NCBI GenBank assembly: GCA_017404585.1
Contig: JAFRCB010000024.1
Location: forward strand, 1 to 5,772
Direction of reading: 5' to 3'
Origin: Lachnospiraceae bacterium
GTDB taxonomy: Bacteria > Bacillota > Clostridia > Lachnospirales > Lachnospiraceae
Length of the DNA: 5,772 nucleotides
The notes under the pieces are model-generated. The model was not told the origin of the DNA and ran no database searches. It saw nothing but the letters and a program-made list of their open reading frames with translations. Below, in pieces: positions 1-5,639 of the stretch. The position numbers and the translations under genes are program-made. Within the stretch, counting starts at the first letter, position 1. Every line of letters begins with the position of its first letter.

Positions 1-861
1 AAAGGACATCAAAATCTGGACTATCTGGATGTGGATATTAATGACGACAATTTAATGTTCATAGACCCGATGCTTATAGAATGTCAAGAGGATGCTTGGT
101 TCGTTGAGGCAGACAAAACAATTCGGTCATTTTTCGATGAATTATATATCGCTTTTAGGAATAGAGATAATGTAAAAAAGAATACGTTACTCAGTCATGC
201 TGGTGAGCAAAATGGAACGAGACTTGGATATGGTAATGGCTACAATGGCAAGGGAAATACAATGCAAGGATTACTGCATACCTTTTCACCGCTGGATGAA
301 CTTCTTAATGAGATTCGTACAATAGACAGAGCCATTGATCTGCCGGTTCTTTTGCCAGGTTTCTCAGAGGATGGTCTTTCTGACATGTTGACAAATATTA
401 TTCATGATAATCTTAATGAATTTACGATGTCACAACTAAAGAAGTGCGGTTTAGAAGGTAATTACGACTTATCATACTGGACATGGAATCGGAATATAAG
501 AAAATGGGAGCATGTTACAAGGCTGTCATTCTGTGTGCACGGTAAAGAACTTCTTCTTGTACCCAAACAGATTGTGAGAAGGAATTATTTATTCAGCACG
601 GATCAATATTTTCGACGCATAATACTTGAGCGGATGAGAAACGAAGATAAGTATGTGTTCAATGGGAAGCCAATTTCAAAAAAGGATGTTCTGAAAATGA
701 AGCGCTTTTCAGGAGAGCATTGGCAGTATGATGAGACTATAGCATATACACGGGAGAATAACGAGGCACTTGATGACTATCACAGGGAATTACCCCTTTT
801 CTATTTAGAGGAAGGTCGTATTCCAACAGATGAAGATCTTGATAATTGTATCTATAGCTAG
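1..861 (+). CDS. Uncharacterised protein, 5'-truncated by window edge
   Basis: The frame is open from base 1 and ends at TAG 859-861. The only in-frame conventional start is GTG at 31. It has no ribosome-binding site at proper distance (an AAAGGA lies 24 bases upstream), and the codons before it read as sensible protein (GHQNLDYLDVDI), so I treat the gene as beginning left of the window. I do not recognise a named family. Counting from the GTG codon as residue 1, visible motifs are LMFIDPMLI (8-16), GFSEDGLSDMLTNII (110-124), EFTMSQL (130-136), LLLVPKQIVRR (174-184) and FNGKPISKKDV (210-220). From memory, this order (FIDP near the N-terminus, SDMxTNII, a Trp-containing middle, then LLLVPKxIVRR) recurs in uncharacterised bacterial proteins, some near defence or mobile genes. 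No signal peptide or membrane segment is evident; the protein is charged and probably cytoplasmic. Composition is much more AT-rich than the operon downstream, suggesting a different origin. A strong terminator follows at 872, so it is transcriptionally separate from hyuAB. Confidence 0.8.
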   Translation, partial: KGHQNLDYLDVDINDDNLMFIDPMLIECQEDAWFVEADKTIRSFFDELYIAFRNRDNVKKNTLLSHAGEQNGTRLGYGNGYNGKGNTMQGLLHTFSPLDELLNEIRTIDRAIDLPVLLPGFSEDGLSDMLTNIIHDNLNEFTMSQLKKCGLEGNYDLSYWTWNRNIRKWEHVTRLSFCVHGKELLLVPKQIVRRNYLFSTDQYFRRIILERMRNEDKYVFNGKPISKKDVLKMKRFSGEHWQYDETIAYTRENNEALDDYHRELPLFYLEEGRIPTDEDLDNCIYS

Positions 862-871
862 TCATGATTTG

Positions 872-909
872 GCACAGGATTCACTTTGAGTGGTCCTGTG
901 CTTTTGTTT
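872..909 (+). terminator. Intrinsic terminator of the left-edge gene
   Basis: GCACAGGA (872-879) pairs perfectly with TCCTGTGC (894-901). The loop can extend the structure through CACT/AGTG (882-885 and 889-892). TTTTGTTT (902-909) follows directly. It begins 10 bases after the stop at 861, which is the standard placement for a Rho-independent terminator. Confidence 0.9.
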
Positions 910-921
910 GCTCCATTCATT

Positions 922-1029
922 CTATTCACTCCATGCATTCCAGTCACAATTGGGGCAGCGATAAATACCGCACTGTCCATCAGGCTCTGTGACAGAGGAG
1001 ACAGAGAACCGTCCCCTGTCTCCTCTTGA
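922..1029 (-). pseudogene. Possible C-terminal remnant of a zinc-ribbon protein
   Basis: Read on the minus strand, 35 open codons lie between a stop at 1030-1032 and a stop (TAG) at 922-924. The last part contains CGIYRCPNCDWNAW, a Cys-x4-Cys-x2-Cys arrangement with CPNCxW typical of a zinc-ribbon C-terminus. The upstream half of the same frame is made of the hairpin repeat at 985-1026, so an intact gene is not present. The likely reading is a decayed gene tail with the repeat inserted in or next to it. The fragment is short and chance cannot be excluded; no start codon or ribosome-binding site supports an independent small gene. Confidence 0.3.
985..1026. repeat. REP-like intergenic hairpin element
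   Basis: AGAGGAGACAG (994-1004) and CTGTCTCCTCT (1016-1026) are perfect 11-bp inverted arms around an 11-base loop, AGAACCGTCCC. The left arm overlaps a second small palindrome, CTCTGT-G-ACAGAG (985-997). The hairpin lacks a T-tract on either side, so it is not a normal terminator. From memory, hairpins containing GAACCGTCCCC flanked by GACAG/CTGTC occur in many copies in clostridial genomes and resemble REP/REPIN elements mobilised by REP-associated Y1 transposases. Only one copy is in this window, so the repeat status is recalled rather than shown. Confidence 0.55.
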
Positions 1030-1054
1030 CTATGCCAGTGACTAAGAGTAAATT
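1026..1054 (+). promoter_or_regulatory. Candidate sigma-A promoter for the hyuAB operon
   Basis: TTGACT (1026-1031) matches five of six bases of the -35 consensus. After a 17-base spacer, TAAATT (1049-1054) matches four of six of the -10 consensus. The first T of the -35 box is the last base of the right arm of the hairpin repeat. Transcription would start near 1060, giving a leader of about 90 bases before the hyuA ATG. No better pair is visible between the upstream terminator and hyuA. Confidence 0.5.
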
Positions 1055-1065
1055 ATGTTAAATAA

Positions 1066-1094
1066 CCGCAATTAATTGGGCGATTCAATTGCGG
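1066..1094 (+). promoter_or_regulatory. Leader hairpin, possible attenuator or operator
   Basis: CCGCAATT (1066-1073) and AATTGCGG (1087-1094) are perfect 8-bp inverted arms with a 13-base loop, in the presumed 5' leader of hyuA and about 55 bases before its start codon. The following CTTTATCT is only weakly T-rich, so a terminator/attenuator role is uncertain. A dyad operator for an unseen regulator is equally possible. I do not recognise a known riboswitch core around it. Confidence 0.35.
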
Positions 1095-1134
1095 CTTTAT
1101 CTATTCTGCAAGTTATTTCTGCTAGGTTTTATAA

Positions 1135-1142
1135 GAAGGGGG
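1135..1142 (+). promoter_or_regulatory. Ribosome-binding site fixing the hyuA start
   Basis: GAAGGGGG lies 8 bases before ATG 1151. It selects this ATG over the in-frame TTG at 1076, which has no Shine-Dalgarno sequence and lies inside the leader hairpin. The protein beginning at 1151 places the DIGGTFTD motif at residues 6-13, as expected for HyuA proteins. Confidence 0.85.
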
Positions 1143-1150
1143 AAATCATT

Positions 1151-3196
1151 ATGCGGGCAGCAACAGATATCGGAGGTACTTTTACCGATCTGGTCGCGAT
1201 CGATGATCAGGGAACTTTGGTGCTGGAAAAGGCGCACACGACACCGCCGAATTTTGAGCAGGGTGTCATGGAGGTCATGGAGAAGAGCGGAATCGATCTC
1301 AAGTCGATCACTGAGTTTTTCCACGGTACGACAACGATCATCAACGCGCTTACTGAGCGCAAGGGCGCGAAGACCGGCCTGATTACAACTAAGGGGTTTA
1401 GAGACATTCTGGAACTTGCGAGAGGAAACAGACCGGATTTGTTCAACATGGTTTTTGAGAAGCCGGAGCCTTTCGTTCCGCGTTATCTCAGGAGAGAAGT
1501 CGAGGAGCGTATGGCATACAACGGTGAAGTCGTCGTTCCTCTGAATAAGGATGACATCAAGGCCGCTGTCGACTATTTCAGGAAGGAAGGGGTCGAGGCG
1601 ATCGCCGTTTGCTATATCAATTCTTACGCGAACGAAGCGCATGAGCGGGAGACAGCGGAGATCGTCAGAGAGCTTTGGCCGGAAGTCTATGTCAGCCCGT
1701 CTGTGGATATCACACGTGAATGGCGTGAGTATGAGAGAACATCCACGGCTGTGCTCAATGCTTATGTAATGCCGGCGGCTTCTTCATATATCGACCGTCT
1801 CGACGGCAGACTGTCCGAAGCGGGAGTAGAGGGCAGCAGATATATCATGCAGAGCAACGGCGGCACGACGACTTTCGAGCAGTCCAAAATCACACCGGTC
1901 AATGTCGTTGAGTCCGGCCCGGTAGCGGGCGTCTTCGGCGCATCGATACTCGGCAAATTCATCAGCGAGAAGAACATCATCGCTTTTGACGTCGGCGGTA
2001 CTACGGCAAAATGTTCTCTGATCGATGACGGCGAGGTCAAAGTCACGACATCGTATTTCATCGAGAAGGACGAGCGCAATGCCGGATATCCTATCATGGC
2101 GCCGGTCGTAGATATCGTGGAGATCGGAAATGGCGGCGGTTCCATCGCGTGGATCGATGAAGCCGGATCGCTCAAGGTAGGGCCAAAGAGCGCGGGCGCT
2201 CTGCCGGGGCCTGTGGCTTACGGCAAAGGCGGTACGGAGCCGACGACGACGGACGCGAACCTGATAGCCGGAAGACTTTCCGCCAAGAATTTTGACATGG
2301 ATGTAGATCTTGACGCGGTACGCGCAGCGCTCGCGAACAGGATCGGCGCGCATTTCGGTCAGGATGCTGACGGCGCTGCTGAGAGTATCATCAGAGTCGC
2401 GGACTCCAATATGAACAACGCACTCAAACTGATATCGGTACGCCGCGGCTATGACCCGAGAGACTTTGCGATGGTCGCCTTTGGCGGCGGCGGTCCGATC
2501 CACGGCCCGAGCCTTGCGAAGGAACTCAACATAGGCAAAGTCATCGTTCCGGTAGCGGCTTCTGTTTTCTCTGCCTGGGGCATGCTGATGACAGACATCC
2601 GCCACGACTTTATCCGCACCAAGATCATGTCGCTCAATGAAGCGCCGGTCGATGAGCTGAACGCGCTTTGGGCGTCGATGGAGAAGGAAGCCGGCGAGGT
2701 CTTCGCTGCTGAAGGCGTATCTCAGGAACAGGCTGCTTTCTCATACATCATAGACATGAGATACATGGGACAGGAACACACCGTACAGGTTTACGCTCCT
2801 GCGGTCCCATGGAAGGAAGAGGACAAAGCTGAGATCATGGAGAGATTCCATGCGACTCACGAGCATTTCTATACATTCCGTCTCGATGACACTCCTGCGG
2901 AGATCGTAAATCTGCACCTCATCGCGTTCGGAAGACTGCACAAGCCATCGCTTAGAGAGATCGAGCCGCACAAAGGCGGAGCCGAAGAAGCGGTCAAGGA
3001 GATCCGCAAGGTCTTCTTCGCGGGAGACGGCTGGGTCGAAACACCGGTCTATGACAGAGACAAGCTCGGATGCGGGTTTGAGGCAAAGGGACCGATGGTC
3101 GTCGAGGAGCCGACTACCGCGACAGTCGTTTGTCCGGGACAAAGCCTCAAGGTGGACAAGTTCGGCAATCTCATCGTTGAAATGGAGGTGCAGTAA
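1151..3196 (+). CDS. hyuA: HyuA-family ATP-dependent hydantoinase/oxoprolinase subunit
   Basis: This 681-residue cytoplasmic protein is of normal length for stand-alone HyuA and should form the nucleotide-binding half of a HyuA/HyuB enzyme that couples ATP cleavage to opening of an amide ring (N-methylhydantoin, 5-oxoproline, caprolactam or similar). In order it shows the Hydant_A_N region (about 2-180) with DIGGTFTD (6-13) and HGTTTIINAL (58-67). The Hydantoinase_A core (about 195-490) follows with MQSNGG (233-238), ESGPVAGV (254-261), FDVGGTTAK (279-287), EIGNGGGSIAW (324-334), GPKSAGALPGPVAYGKGG (344-361) and AFGGGGPIHG (443-452). The C-terminal domain (about 500-680) has MRYMGQEHTVQV (536-547). 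DIGGT and DVGGT are the two phosphate-binding signatures of the actin-like ATPase fold known for this superfamily. Its TAA overlaps the ATG of hyuB by one base, so translation is probably coupled. All key motifs are intact. The family assignment is firm; the substrate cannot be read from the sequence. Confidence 0.95.
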   Translation: MRAATDIGGTFTDLVAIDDQGTLVLEKAHTTPPNFEQGVMEVMEKSGIDLKSITEFFHGTTTIINALTERKGAKTGLITTKGFRDILELARGNRPDLFNMVFEKPEPFVPRYLRREVEERMAYNGEVVVPLNKDDIKAAVDYFRKEGVEAIAVCYINSYANEAHERETAEIVRELWPEVYVSPSVDITREWREYERTSTAVLNAYVMPAASSYIDRLDGRLSEAGVEGSRYIMQSNGGTTTFEQSKITPVNVVESGPVAGVFGASILGKFISEKNIIAFDVGGTTAKCSLIDDGEVKVTTSYFIEKDERNAGYPIMAPVVDIVEIGNGGGSIAWIDEAGSLKVGPKSAGALPGPVAYGKGGTEPTTTDANLIAGRLSAKNFDMDVDLDAVRAALANRIGAHFGQDADGAAESIIRVADSNMNNALKLISVRRGYDPRDFAMVAFGGGGPIHGPSLAKELNIGKVIVPVAASVFSAWGMLMTDIRHDFIRTKIMSLNEAPVDELNALWASMEKEAGEVFAAEGVSQEQAAFSYIIDMRYMGQEHTVQVYAPAVPWKEEDKAEIMERFHATHEHFYTFRLDDTPAEIVNLHLIAFGRLHKPSLREIEPHKGGAEEAVKEIRKVFFAGDGWVETPVYDRDKLGCGFEAKGPMVVEEPTTATVVCPGQSLKVDKFGNLIVEMEVQ

Positions 3197-4932
3197 TGGA
3201 TAACAAGAATATAAATCCGGTAACACTGGATATCGTCAAGGATTCGCTCATTGCTGTCAGCAACGAGATATTCTATGCTTTTGCCCAGACTTCGATGAGC
3301 CCGATCATTTATGAGACGCTGGACTATGCCAGCGGCATAGCTGATGCGGAAGGCCGCCTGCTGACGCAGGGCAACGGAGTTTCCGGCTTCATCGGTATGA
3401 TCTCGCCGATGATCTGCGCTGTCGTAGACAAAGTCGGCAAGGAAAACCTCCATCCGGGGGATGTGTACATCATCAATGACCCGTTCATAGGCGGAGGAAC
3501 GCACAAGAATGACGTGGGCATGGTCATGCCTATTTTCTACAAAGATGAACTGATTGCTTTTGCCGGCAATAAAGCGCACTGGAGCGATATCGGCGGCATG
3601 GCGCCTGGCTCGTTCGCGACTGACGCGACCAACACTTTCCAGGAGGGGCTGTGCTTCTCGGGAGTCAAGCTCGTGGACAGGGGAGAACTGGTTGAGCCTG
3701 TCTGGGATCTTATGAAAAGCAACATCCGTTACCCGATGGTTTCGCAGGGCGATATGTGGGGCCAGATCTCTTCGCTGCGTACCGGCGAGCGCCGTATTGG
3801 CGAGCTGTGCGAGAAGTACGGAGCTGATGTTGTCAAAGGTTCCATGGAGCGTCTGATCGAGCAGGGCGAGATGGTCGCCCGCCGCAGGATGGCAGAGTTC
3901 CCAAAGGGCACATGGGAAATGGAAGAGTACATGGACGATGACGGACACGGCAATCCGGTCCATCTGAAGGTCAAGGTAACGATCACGGATGATGAATTTC
4001 TGGCGGATTTCACCGGCTGCGACCCTGAGGTCATCGGATCGGTGAACACCGGAGCTACAGCAGCATACGCCGGTGTCAAGGTCGTATTCATGTCGATTAT
4101 CGGACCGGAGCTCGCTGTAAACGATGGAGTTTTCGCTCCGCTCCGCTGCGTGACGGAACCGGGCAGCGTGATGCAGGCTAGAAGCCCTGTGGCGACTTCC
4201 TGCTACTATGAGAGCATGATCTACGCGATCGACCTGGTATGGCGCGCGCTTGCGCCTGCTTTCCCGGAATCCCTCGGCGCCGGTCACCTTCTCTCGGTCT
4301 GCACCGTACTCATGGCCGGAAAGCATCAGGACTTTGGCAATGACTATCTGATCATCGAACCTACAGTCGGCGGCTGGGGCGCGTGCATGGGACATGACGG
4401 CCAGGTCGGACAGTTCTGCGTCGGTGACGGTGAGACCTACAACGTACCTGTAGAAATGGCCGAGATCCGCTATGGCATCAGAGTCGCTGAGCACAGCCTG
4501 CACTGTGACGGTGCGGGCGCCGGTGAATACAGAGGCGGCGCGGGTGCTGTCAGATCGTATCTGTCCATGAACGACAACCAGTCCTTCACAGCCTCTTTCG
4601 GCCGCAACAAGTGGCCTGTATGGGGTGCTGCCGGCGGCAAAGACGGATCGATCAATTACTTTGAATTCATTGATGCCGACGGGACACAGTCCGGTCCGCA
4701 GGGCATCGTCGCGAGACGTGTCATGAACCGCGGCGATCTTGTACGTATGACGACAGCGACCGGAGGCGGATACGGAGATCCGTTCAGAAGACCGCCGGAA
4801 AAAGTCGCCTGGGATGTCAAGAACGAGTACATCACAGCCGAGCAGGCAGAAGCGGATTATGGCGTCCTGGTAGACCCTGAGACCTTCGAAGTCAAGGGCG
4901 TCACACAAGCCAGAGCCGCAGCCGAGGTATAG
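3196..4932 (+). CDS. hyuB: HyuB-family metal-binding hydantoinase/oxoprolinase subunit
   Basis: This 578-residue protein is full length for the Hydantoinase_B family and is the catalytic partner of HyuA. GGAGGTG (3184-3190) sits 5 bases before its ATG, inside the end of hyuA. Family motifs in order: LDYASGIAD (42-50), INDPFIGGGTHKNDV (93-107), AHWSDIGGMAPGSF (127-140), DFTG (271-274), NDGVFAPLRCV (309-319), GGWGA (392-396), NVPVE (416-420), GAGEYRGGAG (441-450) and GGGYGDPF (523-530). D43, H103, D106 and H128 match, in spacing, the Asp/His/Asp/His metal ligands I recall from the caprolactamase structure, so the metal site appears complete. Acetone carboxylase large subunits are considerably longer, and no small gamma subunit gene follows, which argues for an amidohydrolase rather than a carboxylase. 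The candidates I see are N-methylhydantoinase, 5-oxoprolinase or another lactamase; I cannot choose between them. No signal peptide is seen. Confidence 0.95.
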   Translation: MDNKNINPVTLDIVKDSLIAVSNEIFYAFAQTSMSPIIYETLDYASGIADAEGRLLTQGNGVSGFIGMISPMICAVVDKVGKENLHPGDVYIINDPFIGGGTHKNDVGMVMPIFYKDELIAFAGNKAHWSDIGGMAPGSFATDATNTFQEGLCFSGVKLVDRGELVEPVWDLMKSNIRYPMVSQGDMWGQISSLRTGERRIGELCEKYGADVVKGSMERLIEQGEMVARRRMAEFPKGTWEMEEYMDDDGHGNPVHLKVKVTITDDEFLADFTGCDPEVIGSVNTGATAAYAGVKVVFMSIIGPELAVNDGVFAPLRCVTEPGSVMQARSPVATSCYYESMIYAIDLVWRALAPAFPESLGAGHLLSVCTVLMAGKHQDFGNDYLIIEPTVGGWGACMGHDGQVGQFCVGDGETYNVPVEMAEIRYGIRVAEHSLHCDGAGAGEYRGGAGAVRSYLSMNDNQSFTASFGRNKWPVWGAAGGKDGSINYFEFIDADGTQSGPQGIVARRVMNRGDLVRMTTATGGGYGDPFRRPPEKVAWDVKNEYITAEQAEADYGVLVDPETFEVKGVTQARAAAEV

Positions 4933-4950
4933 CCGCGGGCAATTGATGAA

Positions 4951-4995
4951 GGCTTTGGCACGAAAGACTTTGGCACGAAAGACTTTGGCACGAAA
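4951..4995 (+). repeat. Three tandem copies of a 15-bp repeat
   Basis: Units at 4951-4965, 4966-4980 and 4981-4995 read GRCTTTGGCACGAAA. The second and third are identical (GACTTTGGCACGAAA) and the first differs only by G for A at position 2. The array fills most of the 89-base gap between the hyuB stop (4932) and the cyclophilin start (5022), ending 12 bases before that gene's Shine-Dalgarno sequence. It could be slipped-strand duplication, spaced protein-binding sites, or a neutral spacer. Confidence 0.9.
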
Positions 4996-5007
4996 AAACT
5001 ATGGACG

Positions 5008-5012
5008 AAGGA
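5008..5012 (+). promoter_or_regulatory. Ribosome-binding site fixing the cyclophilin start
   Basis: AAGGA lies 9 bases before ATG 5022. The in-frame ATG at 5001 is preceded by CACGAAAAAACT, with no Shine-Dalgarno sequence, so 5022 is preferred. The resulting N-terminus MNPIVTLKM resembles that of clostridial cyclophilins. Confidence 0.8.
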
Positions 5013-5021
5013 TCTGGAACG

Positions 5022-5594
5022 ATGAATCCGATTGTAACTTTAAAAATGGCGAACGGCAGCAGGATCGTGATCGAGCTGCTGCCGGATGCCGCTCCGAACA
5101 CTGTCGCCAGTTTCATCTATATTGCTTCGCGCGGCCTGATGGACGGACATGCCATCGAGCGCATCGTACCGGGCAGCTGGATCGATGTCAGCTACACCGG
5201 CTACGGAAAAGAAGAAGCCCGTTACCTGATCCCGTACGAATCGCAGCTGCACCCTGAAATCGAACCTCTGGATTCGCATACGGGATGTGTCTGCATGGGC
5301 GGATACGGTGAAGCGGGCCTTTCAGGCGGGGAGTTCTTCTTTCCTCTGAGAGACCTCCCGGAGCATAAAGGCATCTATCCTGTGTTCGGCAGGGTGACCG
5401 AAGGGTGGGAAGAAATCCTTCGGCTTGAGAAGGTCGAAACCCTTCCCGTGACCGACTTCCCGTATCCCGGGGTCGAAGTCAACAAACCTGTTGAACCGCA
5501 GGTGATCCTGTCGGTGGAGCTCGACCTGGGCGGGCAGACATTTCCGGACCCCGTCCGGATGCAGCACCGGGACCTGCCGCTGACATGGCAGTGA
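5022..5594 (+). CDS. Divergent cyclophilin-type peptidyl-prolyl isomerase
   Basis: The 190-residue product has the size and layout of a small bacterial cyclophilin without signal peptide, so cytoplasmic. Recognisable parts are the opening beta-strand region (MNPIVTLKMANG), APNTVASFI (24-32), DGHAIERIVPGSWID (41-55), GGEFFF (102-107, the GSQFFI equivalent), GIYPVFGRVTEGWE (117-130) and the ending KPVEPQVIL (155-163) seen in related clostridial proteins. Aligned by eye to human CypA, the catalytic Arg55 is kept (R47) and Phe113 is kept (F106). Phe60 and Gln63 are replaced (S52, D55), the usual QGGD segment is absent, and His126 is Tyr (Y119), as in some bacterial homologues. Isomerase activity may therefore be weak or the domain may serve as a binding fold. 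About 25 residues follow the conserved end (LDLGGQTFPDPVRM onward). It probably reads through from hyuAB, since I see no promoter of its own, and a strong terminator follows 7 bases after the stop. A functional link to hyuAB is inferred from position only. Confidence 0.85.
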   Translation: MNPIVTLKMANGSRIVIELLPDAAPNTVASFIYIASRGLMDGHAIERIVPGSWIDVSYTGYGKEEARYLIPYESQLHPEIEPLDSHTGCVCMGGYGEAGLSGGEFFFPLRDLPEHKGIYPVFGRVTEGWEEILRLEKVETLPVTDFPYPGVEVNKPVEPQVILSVELDLGGQTFPDPVRMQHRDLPLTWQ

Positions 5595-5601
5595 TAAACA
5601 T

Positions 5602-5637
5602 ACCGACCCCGCACAAGAATTGCGGGGTCGGTCTTTT
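5602..5637 (+). terminator. Intrinsic terminator of the hyuAB-cyclophilin operon
   Basis: ACCGACCCCGCA (5602-5613) and TGCGGGGTCGGT (5621-5632) form a perfect 12-bp, GC-rich stem around a 7-base loop, followed by CTTTT (5633-5637). It starts 7 bases after the cyclophilin stop. The stem-loop is also the kind of structure that class C group II introns use as a target. Confidence 0.95.
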
Positions 5638-5639
5638 AG

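Noticed and set aside
994..1026. The 11-bp hairpin as a second terminator
   Set aside because: No T-tract on either strand directly after the stem, and a dedicated terminator already lies at 872-909.
1076..1150. N-terminal extension of hyuA from a TTG at 1076
   Set aside because: No ribosome-binding site, it overlaps the leader hairpin, and the added residues have no counterpart before the usual N-terminal DIGGTFTD region. ATG 1151 has an excellent Shine-Dalgarno sequence.
1784..2605. A 273-codon minus-strand open frame inside hyuA
   Set aside because: Antisense shadow of the conserved HyuA core, with no family-like motifs.
3049..4908. A 619-codon open frame on the minus strand opposite hyuB and the end of hyuA
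   Set aside because: It lies fully antisense to well-conserved Hyu coding sequence. Its translation is rich in Arg, His, Asp and Ser with no recognisable motif, as expected for the complement of a biased G/C-rich gene. No convincing ribosome-binding site.
1151..4932. Acetone or acetophenone carboxylase operon
   Set aside because: HyuB at 578 residues is too short for an acetone carboxylase large subunit, and the following gene is a cyclophilin, not a gamma subunit.
4955..4995. Sigma-54 promoter: each tandem repeat contains TTGGCACG, an exact match to the -24 element
   Set aside because: At the required spacing the -12 GC/TTGCA element is missing in all three copies (TT or CT stands where GC should be), so these are not functional sigma-54 promoters as written.
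4951..4995. CRISPR-like array
   Set aside because: The 15-bp units are contiguous with no spacers, and far shorter than CRISPR repeats.
4943..5257. A plus-strand frame starting in the 15-bp repeats, encoding repeated LARKT units, then running out of frame through the cyclophilin gene
   Set aside because: The repeat unit length is a multiple of three, so any frame through it yields a peptide repeat. The rest is an Arg/Cys/His-rich off-frame reading of the cyclophilin. No ribosome-binding site supports it.
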